A stretch of DNA of 64,000 nucleotides from Chinchilla lanigera (taxonomy: Eukaryota; Chordata; Mammalia; Rodentia; Chinchillidae). A program made the position numbers and the translations under genes. Below are positions 45,550-56,669 of the stretch, piece after piece. The stretch lies in the NCBI RefSeq assembly GCF_000276665.1, contig NW_004955473.1, positions 9,478,865-9,542,864 on the forward strand, read 5' to 3'. The notes under the pieces were generated by a model. The model did no database searches. It saw only the letters and a program-made list of their open reading frames with translations, and was not told the DNA's origin. Positions within the stretch are counted from its first letter, which is position 1. Each line of letters opens with the position of its first letter.

Positions 45550-45995
45550 GATTCATCTTCCAGGGAGAGAGATGCACTAGCGGGGCATCATTTTATCTGT
45601 CAATCAGCCCCAGATATTTGGCTTAAGGTACAAAAACCACAGACACATGGCCCAATTGTGGGACATAGCCTTTTCTGTGTTCAACAATCAGAACCCAGAG
45701 AAGAGACAAAAGAGAAAGTACAATATTATGGCTCTTACATTTGGCGATGCTTTACACCCATCCAAGTCATCTATGGAAAAACCCAGGGACAACCAGGGAA
45801 AAGGTTTCTCTTCAAGTACAAGAAGACTGCAAACTGGGCATAAGACTTCACCAAACCACTGCCTTGGCCCTCCTCCAAGTGTGAGGGAGCCAACATTTCT
45901 GACTCATGGCACTGGCGGGTTGAGTATTCTTGCTCCCAAAGAGGAGCTAGGCCAACCAAAACCCTCATTTACTGAAGAGGTCCAGTAAGACCTGC
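45550..45995 (+). pseudogene. gag: gag remnant: end of capsid and nucleocapsid
   Basis: In class I retroviruses gag yields matrix, capsid and nucleocapsid. Here the translated frames show the conserved capsid C-terminal elements: an 'APDI' motif near 45,609-45,620 and a 'FxVFNNQ' motif near 45,670-45,690, followed by charged sequence. A nucleocapsid-like zinc-knuckle region lies near 45,795-45,845, where the 'KYKKTANWA' reading corresponds to the knuckle but key cysteines are replaced. The pieces alternate between two frames, so at least one frameshift separates them, and a stop follows the knuckle region. Confidence 0.75.
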
Positions 45996-46009
45996 AAGGT
46001 CCCTGGCCA

Positions 46010-46170
46010 CAGACATCACAACCTCCTCCAAGGAACCCTGGATAAACTTAGACATCATGGGTGAGCCAACTTAATTATTTCATTCTGTTTTGACTTATTT
46101 CTTTAGAAAACCCTCCTCTGGATCTATAACCATAGTGGGGTCAAAGGGACCACTAACAGGAGATTCTTTG
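46010..46170 (+). pseudogene. Retroviral protease remnant, catalytic site lost
   Basis: 'EPW' and 'GEP' readings at about 46,034-46,056 precede the place where the aspartic protease Asp-Thr-Gly motif belongs. Instead a stop codon (taa, about 46,060-46,062) occurs and the reading resumes with 'HSVL', so the catalytic motif is absent. 'GSITIVGSKGPLTG' follows near 46,121-46,162. It is connected directly to the tail of RT, so the C-terminal protease and most of reverse transcriptase are deleted. Confidence 0.65.
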
Positions 46171-46184
46171 CAGCTATACTAAGA

Positions 46185-46700
46185 GAAGAAGCTGAAAAGT
46201 TAGTTTTGGCACAGAGACTAGAAATCCTGACTCCCCATCAGGTCAGAGTTATTCTGTAGACAAAAGGTTACTTGTACTTAACAGAGGAATGGCTTACCAA
46301 GTAGCAGGCCATGCTCTTAGACACCCCTGAAGTTATTATAAAAACATTCACTATTCTTAATTCTGATTCTTTCATGCCTTAAGGCCCAAAAGTTAACCAC
46401 TCTTGTGAACAAATGATCTCCCAGACCTATGCAAGCAGGCAAGACATCAGTAACCTGCTTCTCCAAAACCCTGAGGTACGGTTCACTGATGGAAGTAGCT
46501 TTGTCAATCATCTATAAAACACAGGCAGGAAATTCTGCAGCTCCTATAGGCAGTCCACCTTTCCAAGCAGATCACAGTCATATGCTGTATATGGCATCAA
46601 AGAAACATGGCTGAAGTTTCCTTGGGAAATGAAAAGGCTAATCAAGAAGCAAAAGGGGCAGCTTTACAGCCTCTTATGTCTGTATCCTTATTTCCAGTTC
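46185..46700 (+). pseudogene. pol: pol remnant: RT connection and RNase H
   Basis: A 'LAQRLEILTPHQV'-like reading at about 46,205-46,244 marks the RT connection region. The RNase H domain starts with 'FTDGSSF' (first catalytic Asp codon at 46,488-46,490). Near 46,620-46,670 comes 'LGNEKANQEAK', the end of RNase H, where the family usually has an acidic residue in place of the Asn after Ala. Between these the middle of RNase H is largely missing: only about 130 bp separate the start and end motifs. Frameshifts and stops break the frame, and open stretches of 61 and 81 codons cover the pieces. Confidence 0.8.
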
Positions 46701-47760
46701 CTGAGGAACCATTAAAACCAGTCTATACTCCCCAGGAAGATAAATGGGCCTCAGGACAAGGAGGAATTAAAAAGGGACTTTCATGGTATTTAGAAAAGAA
46801 ATTGGTCCTTCTTCAAGGGACACCATGGAAAGCTACAAAAAGTGCTTTATGACTCCTTCCATATGGGAACAGAGGCTACACTGGAAATGGTCACTCAAGT
46901 TTTCACAGAACTAGGACTAGTGGCAACCACTTGACAAGTCTGCAAAGCTTGCCCACTCTGTGCCTATAATAACCCAGCAAGCCCAATTAGAACCTATACT
47001 GAGGAGAAGGACATACCCTGAGGAGGACAGGCAATTGGACTTTACCCAAATGCCACCATGTGGAGGATTCCAACAGATTTTGGTCCTGATTGACACCTTC
47101 ATAGGGTGAAGTGAAGCCTTTGACACCTATTCGGAAAAGGCTACAGAGATAGTCAAGACACTTCTTAAGTAAATCATACCCAGATTTGGACTACCCCATT
47201 TGTCTACAGTGACCTTCTTTTACCTTTCAAATAAATCAAAAAGTAGCAAAGGTTTAGGAATAAAGTACCACTCCACTGCACCTGGCAGCCTCAATCTTCT
47301 GGAAAGGTAGAAAGAGCCAAGCAGACTCTAAAGCAATCTCTAGAAAAACTTTGCCAAGAGAAGCCTGAGTCCTGGCTTCATTTGCTGCCAATAAATAATG
47401 TTTGTGAGGGTTCATAACATGCCCAAAGCTGGTCTAAGTTTGAACCCATTTAAGATGTTTCATGGGAGTCCACGTCTATCCTCTGAGATGATAGTGGACC
47501 CAGAGACCACTAGACTCTTACAGTATCTCTCTAGACCAAGTATAACAAATTATCCAAATGTATGAGAACTAGTCCTGCCAACTTCTGGCCCAGGAAGACC
47601 ACCTACTGTCCATCCTGGAGACCAAGTCTTCATAAAATTTGGAGAGAGGGGACACCACTGACCAAATAAAGTCAAAATGGAAGGGCTCTTTTTCAATAAT
47701 CCTTGCCACACTCACTGCAGTAAAGAGGGCAGGGATAGACAATTGAATTTATCTTTCTAG
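46700..47760 (+). pseudogene. pol: pol remnant: integrase
   Basis: The N-terminal zinc-binding part retains 'FHMG' around 46,860 and a CxxCxxC-type 'CKACPLC' at 46,940-46,960. In the catalytic core the first Asp is kept in 'LDFTQMP' (codon 47,038-47,040). The second Asp, which should lie in a short D-N-G motif, is gone: a tga stop at 47,209-47,211 and a small deletion occupy its place. The third residue, Glu in 'GKVERAK', is kept (codon about 47,310-47,312). The C-terminal domain follows up to about 47,760 ('GDQVFIKFGERGHH'). Stops at several points make the product inactive. Confidence 0.8.
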
Positions 47761-48057
47761 AATAAAGCCAGTCCCTCCTGAAGTATTTGAAGAACAAGAT
47801 TGCCCTAAAGGAGAAAGCTGCTCCTGTGATCATCTGGAAGGCTTGAGATTTCTCTTCAGAAAGCAAGACTCCAGTGTTGCTACAGGAAATGTGGAAATCT
47901 GACCTGTGGCCCCTCCCACAGCTCGGAAAAGCTATAGAAGACAAAGACTTCCACTCCTTCAGCACCCCATAAGGAAATATGAAGATTTGGTTTCTCAGGG
48001 GAAGATGAGATAGGAGATAGGGTGTGGCTTAGGCTGGCTGGGAAGAGAGGTGAGGAT
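47761..48057 (+). other. Region between pol and 3' LTR; env not recognised
   Basis: In an intact relative env (about 2 kb) would lie here, but fewer than 300 bp remain. A purine-rich 'gggaagagaggtgagga' just before 48,058 could be the polypurine tract that primes plus-strand synthesis. Confidence 0.5.
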
Positions 48058-48440
48058 TGCAGCACCACCTCTCAGGATCCATATGTAGTTCTCATGAGCT
48101 TCTTCACAATCTGGATGGCACAAAAGGGCACAGATGCTAAAAAGTGCTCTCTCTCATAGCTTTCCTCACAATAGCCTGCCCTATGTCCTCCAGAGTATAC
48201 TTTTATCTTGCTTTTTCCTCTTTTACTCAGCCCAAGCTCACTCTGCAGAGAATGTTTCTCCCTCACTCTTTGCTTTTACTTTTTCAAATAAACTTTGCCA
48301 CTGTTTTTGTTCATTTCATTCAATTCTTTGTTCACGATAAGAGCAGCCTGGACTCCAGCTCTAGAAGGAGAGGCAAGCAACCCAAAACCTGGTAAGGTTT
48401 ATATGGTGAGCCATTTTTAGAAGGACACTACCTGGTAATA
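48058..48440 (+). repeat. 3' LTR of the provirus
   Basis: Putative start TG at 48,058 behind the purine-rich tract. It contains 'ttatcttgctttttcctctt', 'cccaagctcactctgcagag' and 'tttcaaataaactttgcca' (polyadenylation signal), ending with 'cctggtaaggtttatatggt' and a final segment paralleling the 5' LTR end. The right boundary is uncertain by about 20 bp. Confidence 0.7.
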
Positions 48441-48895
48441 AGACCATAGAGCTAGTATGTAATAAAATTGAGATTAAAGCCTAAACCAAGTCTTATTTGA
48501 ATACAGAGCTTATACATGTAACCACCCTAATACACTGTCTCTACATAGATTATTTTTCCATGAATGTATAGAAATCTAATAATCTATTTATTGTAAATCC
48601 CATGTTCATAAAAAGTTTTTGAGAACTGAAAATTGTCAATCAAGTTCAATTAATGATACACAGGTTTGCCATGGATCAAATACAAAATATACTCAGAATG
48701 TTAGCTTGAAGTGGCATTGGATTGCATGTGTTTAGTGTAGCTAACTGGAGAATTTCAAGTTTTAATACCTTAGGGGTTAAAGCTTTTAGCTATTAGCTAT
48801 TCTTACAAAACCAAAAACGTGACTATTTAGGCGAGTACATTTTATAAATAACTCATAAGCAAATTTGTACTTTGTACTAAGAAGAAAACCAAACA
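48441..48895. other. Nothing recognised
   Basis: Unassigned AT-rich segment right of the provirus. Confidence 0.5.
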
Positions 48896-48966
48896 AAGGA
48901 GGCAGACAAAGCCTGTTCACCTCATGGCAACCAGGAAGGAGAGAGAGAGGAAGCGAGGGATACACA

Positions 48967-49043
<77 letters not shown>

Positions 49044-49110
49044 CCCACTCAGCCCTACCACTGAAGTTATCCATGAACTCCCAATAGCACCACAGGCTAT
49101 TTTGCTATTA
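48896..49110 (-). mobile_element. MaLR-like LTR fragment with expanded (CA)n(GA)n
   Basis: Left flank 'gttcacctcatggcaaccag' parallels 'tcacctcatagccaccagg' in the LTR at 35,599. The right flank 'tgaactcccaatagcaccac' fits the same LTR type. The middle has expanded into about 11 CA units followed by about 28 GA units (48,961-49,037). Opposed frames of 90-91 codons across it are translated microsatellite. Confidence 0.55.
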
Positions 49111-49500
49111 CTTGATACAGTTTGGAATTGTTTATAAAAGTAAAACCCAAAGCAATGATCCCCCTTGGTGTTTTGTTCTCTTCTGCTTCTGAGAAATTAA
49201 ATTTTCAGCAATGTTAAGACAAGAATCTATGTTTCTCATCTTAGAAAAAATAATTCTGAAGTACGTATGTAACTGATGGTTTTATCACTATTGTCTTACC
49301 TACATAAGAATTCAGATATCTTAATATAGGTATTAACCATATGCTCTATCTAAATGTATATAGACCTCAAATTTCCTATAATTTATCTATCCTTAGCCTT
49401 TAACTTTATAAAATATTCTCACCATATTTAAATATTAATATTCTTGGAGCTCATTTTGATGAACAATGTCATTTCACTATTTTTGATTTTTATCTCCATT
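49111..49500. other. AT-rich, nothing recognised
   Basis: No family recognised. Confidence 0.5.
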
Positions 49501-49502
49501 GT

Positions 49503-49990
49503 CATAGTCTGTTATGAGTTGCATTTGTGTTAGACAGAACCCAAAGGTGGCCCGGAGGATGTCTTTCTCCAGTATACAGACCATGTATAAGCCCTTTTTA
49601 TTGAATATGATCAAGGCTGTGGCTACCATATCACTCCTAAGATTTACTAATTGAGTGAGCTAGAATTGATAAGTAGGGAGATTTTCTTGTGTGAGGCTGA
49701 AATAATCAAGTGAGCTCTTTAAAAGGAAGTCAAGTGTCAGAAAGATACTTCTGCTAGCCTAGAAGAAAAAGCAAGCACCCATGTCATAAAGTCTTACAGA
49801 AATCACATAGTGATGAATTGTGAGCAGCCTCTTGGAGCTCGCTGAGGTCTCTAGCAAAAACCCATCAATAGAGACTTCAGATATACAACTACAAGAAACT
49901 GAATTCTGCCAGCAGCCAGTCAGCTTTTATTTCTATTCCTAAGAAATTCACTTTCTCTACTGTTTTGAGTGAGTCTTTCCTATAGCTTAA
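49503..49990 (+). mobile_element. MLT1-like LTR, diverged
   Basis: 'agtctgttatgagttgcatt' start, 'attgagtgagctagaattga', 'gtgagctctttaaaaggaag', 'ggagctcgctgaggtctcta' and 'gaaactgaattctgccagca' follow the order of old MLT1 LTRs. The 3' end is missing or decayed. Confidence 0.55.
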
Positions 49991-51310
49991 ATGTTTCCCA
50001 AATTTTCCTGATGATAAGAATTGCTGGTGGTACTTGATAAGAAACTGATTGCACACTTAGAATCACAAGCTATAGGAGATGGGACTTTATCTTTTTATGA
50101 GTAGTACATTTTAGTGCATCTTAAACCAGGAAATGCTGGTTTATACCATGATTCAGAAAAATAGCTTATCATATTTGATACCAACTATGGAACCATCTGA
50201 TAGACAACCCTATCCTTTCAAAATTATGATATTCAAAGGAAAAAAAAATGAAAGTTTCATGTGTGTCCCAACCTTTTTCATTTCCTGTCCAGAATTTCAA
50301 AATTACTATTGATTTATTACTATTACTCAGCTCTGGTAATAAAACATATTTTCCAGTACACCACTGTAATTTGATTGGCCCTTTTTAACTCTGTTGATAC
50401 AAGACACATTCCCATTTGAAGTTTCTGAGGGTAGTTGAAAACATGGTGGCTAATGTTAGGCAGACAAGACTGATAGCCGTGTATTATTCACGTATTCTCT
50501 CAGTCTTGTGAAGGTGGACACCACACGCCACACAGGGCCACGTAAGGATTTCAGTCTAGAACAGAGTTAACAACCAGGAACTGTGAGAACTGCACTTTAT
50601 ATATTTGGAGTGTGGGATGGCTTTCTAGTTCCATCACGGTGATGTAGTTGCCTTGGTTAATTACTTTATGGGCTACCACAGAATTGAAATCTACTACCCA
50701 AGGGTAATAAGGGACTGTTCTTCATCTATTTGATCTTGTTAGACTCGGGAATCTTATCCCTGGGAACATGTTGGGAAGAAAAACTTGTGGTTAGGCATTC
50801 GGAGCCTCACCAGAGGTAAAGCCAGCATATAATATGGGCTGTAATTTTAGGCTTTCCACCATACACTGGCTTCAATAAACAGTTACAAGTACTACTCTCA
50901 GCATATTCTAAATACATGTAACTAGATGATAGACTCTACCTCACTTCATCATGATGGAGGAGTGAACATTTAAAGGATGTTTACATGTAGCCACTCTCTG
51001 AGCATAACATTTGTAACAACAACAACACCTCCACAGGTTCCTGGGTTCAAGCTGAATATATATAATGTATTTGTTTATTATGAAAATATAAAATGCAAAA
51101 ATTTTTAATGGGGAAAGATATTCAATTATGGTACCATGAAGTTTAAGTCTGCTTTTAAAGTAATTAATTTCAACTGTGCATATCACTTAGAAAACTTTCA
51201 AATCTTTACAAACATCCTAAAATTCCCTGTTCCCTTTTTGTCTTGTTAAATATGATCCCTAAGAGAGGATGTTTTTGGTCAAGAATAATTGCTATAGCTT
51301 CAGGGATAGC
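49991..51310. other. Nothing recognised
   Basis: Unassigned. The part 50,500-50,800 is less AT-rich but shows no open frame or splice pattern I would defend. Confidence 0.5.
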
Positions 51311-51323
51311 CAGGATTGTATCT

Positions 51324-51407
51324 TTTATTTTTGGCATCAGGAATCAAACTCAGGACCTTGCCTTTGCCAGGCAGGCACTTTTGTGACTGAGCTGTGTATC
51401 CAGCCCC
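51324..51407 (-). mobile_element. ID-type SINE
   Basis: Short T-rich tail, 'ggcatcaggaatcaaactca', 'ggaccttgcctttgccaggc' and head complement 'gagctgtgtatccagcccc'. Flanking caggattgtatct / caggattatgtct (11 of 13). Confidence 0.88.
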
Positions 51408-51420
51408 CAGGATTATGTCT

Positions 51421-53955
51421 TGAAGCAGAGTAGCTGATTACCCCTGTCCAATAATCCCATACTTTCCTGCCCTTTTCCTTCCGCTGTTCTCCATTTTTCT
51501 TTACTCTTTTCCTATCTTAACACCATTACAAGTTAATGAAACTTAACAAAAGTCTTCAGTTACAAATAAAAAAACAAGGCAGTAAGATATTATAAACTTT
51601 AGCAAAAATTTATGTGCCTTAAAGGGGAATGAACCTAAAAGACTGAAGCATTTAAGCTGTAGAACCTTTCTGGAACGGATATAATCCTAAAACATCATTA
51701 AGGCTGAGGGCAGGAGTAATCTAATAAAAAGGATCAAAATGACCATTCAGAATATGGTTAAATTAAAGTCATTTCTGTTAAGGAACTCTGAGATGTCGAG
51801 AGCTTTTCTTCTGAAATGCCTACTTTATAAACACATTCTTTCCATATTTATGTTTAAAGTCTATCTACACATAGCATAAGAAATGGAGGAAAGGTATAAG
51901 CATTTGACATTCAGAGGACACCATTCATGCTTGGTTCATATATTCCTATTCATATGGACCTCTGCTGAGAGTAGAGTATCATACTTGTAATAAAAACAAT
52001 TAAATGAAAAACCTAAACTCTGGTGAGTTGAACTAGAAAACCTCAGGTTACGAAGTAATCGCAAGCATCGTGTATGTCAGTGTAGTTGTTGTAAACGTGA
52101 AACATGATCTAGGTTAAATCATCTTTAATCAGAGATGGGCAATGGTTCAGAAGTGTAATGTTTCCATTTGAAAGATGTTAACATTCATTACTATATTAGA
52201 TTCATGTTTTTAAAACTTTTTGGACATTGGGCTTAGGCCCAGAGGAATTTTGAAAATCAAAATTGACAGTACATATTTAACTATCATAACCACTCAGCAA
52301 TTATTCTTAGCTGCAATAGTCTCATCCAATAACTCTACAATCTAGGAACTTGTGTGCACATTGAGATTCCTATGGAAGTTATAGCATTAATAAAATTGAG
52401 TTTTAAATTTCCCTAGGCTCAACCTAGACATTAAGAATATAAATGTAAATTAACAGAGAAGAGCTAGCAGCCATGAATACTAACACTCAAATCACATTCA
52501 TTTTCATTTAAATTTTACACAGACATCAGGGAAACAATTTCTCCTCTTTTCTTCCAAATACATGAATAATTTTGGCAATTTTCCTGTGATGGAGCAACAT
52601 GGAATGTAACATGTTTACATTACTTAGAAAATAAATATATTGAAAAATAATGCTGGATAGATCATGTTTGCTTTGTTTATAGGACAATTTTAGAGACTAA
52701 ACCTAAGTAACCAACTTTGAGTTTTAGAAGATTTTAAATTTTAAAGTATGAATTAAGCATACTTACTAACCAATAGTCTGTCAGTGATATACAGTACTAC
52801 CGATCATAACAAAAAAAAAGCATAAACAGCTACAGCAACAACTCTACATAATGATGCAGCTAGGTTTTCCCCAATATTTTAGGTGATCCTAAAATGGCCA
52901 GAGAGGGTTTGCATCTGTTACATAGCTCTACTGTGTCTTCTTTATCTCTCCTTCCCTCCAGATTTGAAGAACAAAGGGAAAGGAGGAAAGAAAACCAAAT
53001 CGCTAGCTTTTGAGTGTTTGGGTTTCTTACATTTGGTAAGGAAAAGAGTTACCTATAGGTGAAAACTTAGGTGCAAGGATTTGGGGGCTCCTTGGTGAGA
53101 AATGGATACTCAAGATTAAACCCTGCTGAGAGTGAAAGTGAACTTGTCCCGTGAGTGGCTCCAACACAGAGTTCTGTACTTGAAACATGTTGATTCAATT
53201 TGGTAGGACTGCGTGCAGCAATTGGAGGAAGTACCTTAGCTTCTATGCCCTAACTCGTTGATCCTTTATTCAAGACAAAGGTTTGATCCTCTTGATTTAC
53301 TTTAAATTCCCCATTGCCACTGCACACAAATTGCTAATTTCTCCATGAAGTCTCTCCTTTGTCATAAGGCTCTTCTTTGGTATTATTGATAGCTTTCCTC
53401 AGGAAAACACAAATATATTCTTAAATTTTAATTGGTGTAACCATAACCTAAATTCATAATCAATTTAATACAGCATTACTGCAAAGAAGATGGAATCATT
53501 GTTTAAAAAATATGACTGGCAGAAAGATTTTCTTTAAAGTTCATATACATTAAAAAGTTAAAACATAGATTTTTTTTTAACCAAAAACTGTGAAACAAAA
53601 GAAAAAGGGGAATGTCTTACCTTACAGTTGTCCAAAACTTATGAAACAATCACAATATAACATGATATTAGTTCAGAAAATGTCATTCAAATCAGTGGAA
53701 CAGAACTGACGAAGTTGTTTTCAGCAGGTATATAAAGGTGTGTAGAAAGATTTTTTTTTAATCCGGTTTGTTTGGTTGATAATGCTGTGGATCAATGATA
53801 AAACCATTATCCTACAGCAAAACAGTATGTGGACAATCAAGTAAAGGAAAAAGAATAGGCTGTGTTAATTGAAATAATGAAAAAAATCACAATTTTAGCT
53901 TATGAGTGTTTAAAAGTATTTAACATAACAGAAGAAAATATACTCTTAAAAATCA
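51421..53955. other. Long AT-rich stretch, nothing recognised
   Basis: No SINE, LTR or exon recognised over about 2.5 kb, the longest empty stretch of the right half. No open frame of 60 codons or more occurs here. Confidence 0.55.
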
Positions 53956-53959
53956 TGGG

Positions 53960-54800
53960 GTGGTAAAGTCTTCCTAATCAAAGTACAAAACCTAGCCTCC
54001 ATGAAGGAGAAAACTGACAGATCTGACAACATCAAGTGGTAAATTGAAGAAAAAAGTGTATACACAGGATAGCATATAAAACTGTAAAACTATATGTAAG
54101 TAAAATATGCATAAACATATAAAATAAAGGAGCAATACCAAAAACACATCACACTTCTTCAAACCCGTAAGAAAATAAAATAATAGACACAAGAAAGAAA
54201 AAAATAACTAAGTATATATGAAAAGAATTCAGCATCACTAGCAATCAAGCAAATCTATATTAAAACATCTATGATATACTTTTTGTTCATCAGATTTAAA
54301 AGTTTTGGTGTTGTGCAATGTTTAGCATAGGGGAAATGGAAACTTTCATACACTCTTGTTGAAGCCTCTGGAAGGGATATTTGGAAATTTCTAACACAAG
54401 ATTTGATCCATCATATCCATTCTAGGAATCCATTCTAAGGAAATTCTCATTCAACTGCAAAAAGGCTTATAATGAAAATGAAGAATGAATTAAAGACTGT
54501 ATTACCACACTGTTTGCAATAAGACATAATCGGAATAACCTGTGTCTAATAATGGAAAATAGAAAAAATAGTTGAATAAAATAATAGCATACCCACACAG
54601 TGGAATACTACACAGATATTCTTAAAATAAGAAGGCTCTGTATTTACTGATGTGCCAAAGTGCTACATTTTTAGTGAGGAAAAGCATGTTGAAAAATCCT
54701 GAATATAATGTGATACAATTTAGTTAAGGAAATGCATATGAATATTTTACATATTTAAATGCATAGAAATAATATTAAATAAATTTATATCAAATTATTG
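53960..54800 (+). mobile_element. Old LINE-1-type element (L1M/HAL1-like) 3' part
   Basis: 'gatctgacaacatcaagtgg', 'gaattcagcatcactagcaa', 'acactcttgttgaagcctct', 'cattctaggaatccattcta', 'agtggaatactacacagata' and 'tgatacaatttagttaagga' follow the order of an ancient L1 3' end in sense orientation. Very diverged; exact family not assigned. Confidence 0.65.
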
Positions 54801-54831
54801 TAAGGAAAAATTAAGGGAAGCGATAGTGGAG

Positions 54832-55018
54832 TAGTTAAGAACACAGCTGTGTGATCTTTGGAAAGTTGCTTAAACTATCTGTACCTCCATTTATTTATCT
54901 ATAAAATGTTGGTAATATTATTGCTTTCTTCATTAATGCTATCTTTTGTCAGGATGTAATGAGGCAATGTGGATAAGACACTGAAAATAAAGCCTGGTGC
55001 ATAGTACAGTCTTCCTAT
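54832..55018 (+). mobile_element. MIR SINE
   Basis: 'gtggagtagttaagaacaca', 'ctttggaaagttgcttaaac', 'tatctgtacctccatttatt', 'aggatgtaatgaggcaatgt' and 'taaagcctggtgcatagta' fit a nearly full-length MIR in sense orientation. Confidence 0.8.
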
Positions 55019-55230
55019 GACTATTTTTTTCTGTAAGAATCCATTCATAGATTGCCTATGATATAAAAAGGAAAAAGTAAGAAACTAAAGTAACCATAAG
55101 ATAGAAATGCTTCTAAATCCTACAAAATGAAGACCAAAAGAAAAATAATTTGCCTATACTGGAATTTAACTATACCACAATCCGGTGGAATATGGGATTT
55201 ATGATATATATTTTAAGTTATGCCTTTTGT
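55019..55230. other. Short unassigned gap
   Basis: Nothing recognised. Confidence 0.45.
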
Positions 55231-55234
55231 AGAA

Positions 55235-55740
55235 ATAAAATGTGGCCACAATATTTTAAAGCTTCGCTTATGAACAGGTGAAGTCTATTTGAATCTGAGC
55301 TTGTCCTATGGTTTCCTTTGACCAATAGAAGATGGCAGAACAATGCTGTGCTTTGTCTGGGGCCAGAGTCTTCCACAGCTCTGCATCTTCTGCCTTCGCT
55401 AACTAGGGATGCTGCCCTAACACCATCTTATAAAGAAACTGGCATGGCATACTAGAGAATGAAAGACCATGTGGAAGGGCATTAAAAACTGAGGCACTCA
55501 GGCAACATCCAACTTGTCTTGCCTGACACAAGAGGGGCACTGCCTTGTACCTTTTAACCCAGTCAACCCTCCAGCTGAATGCAGCTACAAAAAAATGTGT
55601 TAAGGAAAAACAAAAAATAGACCAGGAAAGCAAATAGGCAGTTCACCCCCAGAATCGTGAGAAACAATAAACTGCTCTTGTTTTAAGTCACTAAGTCATG
55701 TGATCATCTAACATGCAACAGTAGTTAACTGATAGAATAT
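55235..55740 (+). mobile_element. MLT1-like LTR
   Basis: 'gtctatttgaatctgagctt' start region, 'tttgaccaatagaagatggc', 'accccagaatcgtgag'-like segment ('cccagaatcgtgagaaacaa') and 'aataaactgctcttgtttta' then 'agtcactaagtcatgtgatc' reproduce the MLT1 3' end including its polyadenylation signal. A 76-codon reverse frame is a shadow. Confidence 0.65.
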
Positions 55741-55754
55741 GAGATCTCATGGAG

Positions 55755-56015
55755 AAAGACCACATGCAGAGATGCTCAGAAACCTCAGTTGTTTCACCAC
55801 AGAAGCTGAAGCACCAGACATAAGAGTGTGGCCATATGGGAAGAACTCAGCCCCAGATGACCTTTCATTTGGAATGTAGCTCCATTTTCGAGCCCGTACA
55901 CCACCAGCATAAAGAGTTCCTATGTAGCCTACAAAACTATAAGAAATGACAAGTTGCTCTTTAAAGCTGCCAACCTTTTCAGTAATTTATTAAGCAGCAA
56001 TAGATAAGTGACCTA
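55755..56015 (+). mobile_element. MLT1-like LTR, second 3' half
   Basis: 'gaactcagccccagatgacc', 'cgagcccgtacaccaccagc' and 'tttattaagcagcaatagat' repeat an MLT1-type 3' end directly behind the previous LTR. It could be a second insertion or a rearranged piece. Confidence 0.5.
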
Positions 56016-56053
56016 TATTAAAGAAGCCTAATTTACTGGATACATAGAAATTC

Positions 56054-56478
56054 CTATAGTTTAGATATGGTTTGTCCCCCAAGGGACACTTGGTCCCTAA
56101 TGTAGTAGTGTTGGGTGGTGATGTGGAACCTTTCGCAGGTGAGGACTACTGGGAATTAACTATGTCACGAAGGTGATGTTTTTGGAAGGAATTGACATAT
56201 CCTACTGGGGGACTGGTTAATTTTCACAAAAGCTTTGTCCTGAAAGGGCGAGCATGATTCCTGAATGGCTCTCTGCTTTCCTGTCTCACTTTGTGATCTC
56301 CCCGTCTTGTACGTACACCAGTCATGATGCCATCTGCCATGTGATCATCTGCCATGCCTGCACCATGCTCTTTGGACTTGCAGCCTACAAAACTGTGTAA
56401 TAAATGAACTTCTTTGCTTTATTAGTTACCTAGCATCATTTACTTTTTTAATGGCAATAGAAAATAGACTACTACAGA
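56054..56478 (+). mobile_element. MaLR-like solo LTR
   Basis: 'tatagtttagatatggtttg', 'ggtccctaatgtagtagtgt', 'gttgggtggtgatgtggaac', 'gccatgtgatcatctgccat' and 'aaactgtgtaataaatgaac' (polyadenylation signal), ending 'caatagaaaatagactacta'. Sense orientation. Confidence 0.8.
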
Positions 56479-56669
56479 AATATTATCACTTAAACTCATT
56501 ATTATCTCTTAAACATTGTCATGGCATAGACTAATGTTATTAAATCACAATACCAGATTTTAAAGAAAAAATTCTTATGTGGAATAGAAGACATACTAAT
56601 CCAGTTATTTAAGCATAATCATTCAATTAAAACATAATATATATTATATACAATATATCCCTTAATTGC

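Larger units (their letters stand above)
43226..48440 (+). mobile_element. Decayed class I (gammaretrovirus-like) provirus
   Basis: LTR-like blocks at 43,226-43,510 and 48,058-48,440 share long segments in the same order, such as 'aagctcactctgcagag', an AATAAA-type signal ('caaataaa'), 'catttcattcaatt' variants and 'ccagaaggagaag' variants. The left LTR lacks most of its U3. Between them lie gag (capsid/nucleocapsid), a protease scrap, the end of reverse transcriptase, RNase H and integrase, all in sense orientation and all broken by stops, indels and deletions. About 2 kb (43,550-45,550) of leader/gag side is too decayed to assign. Most of RT and env are absent. LTR divergence and lesions indicate an old, replication-dead copy. 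Confidence 0.85.

Noticed and set aside
48786..49137. Opposed 90-91 codon frames, rich in S/L or R/E dipeptides
   Set aside because: These are translations of the (CA)n(GA)n microsatellite.
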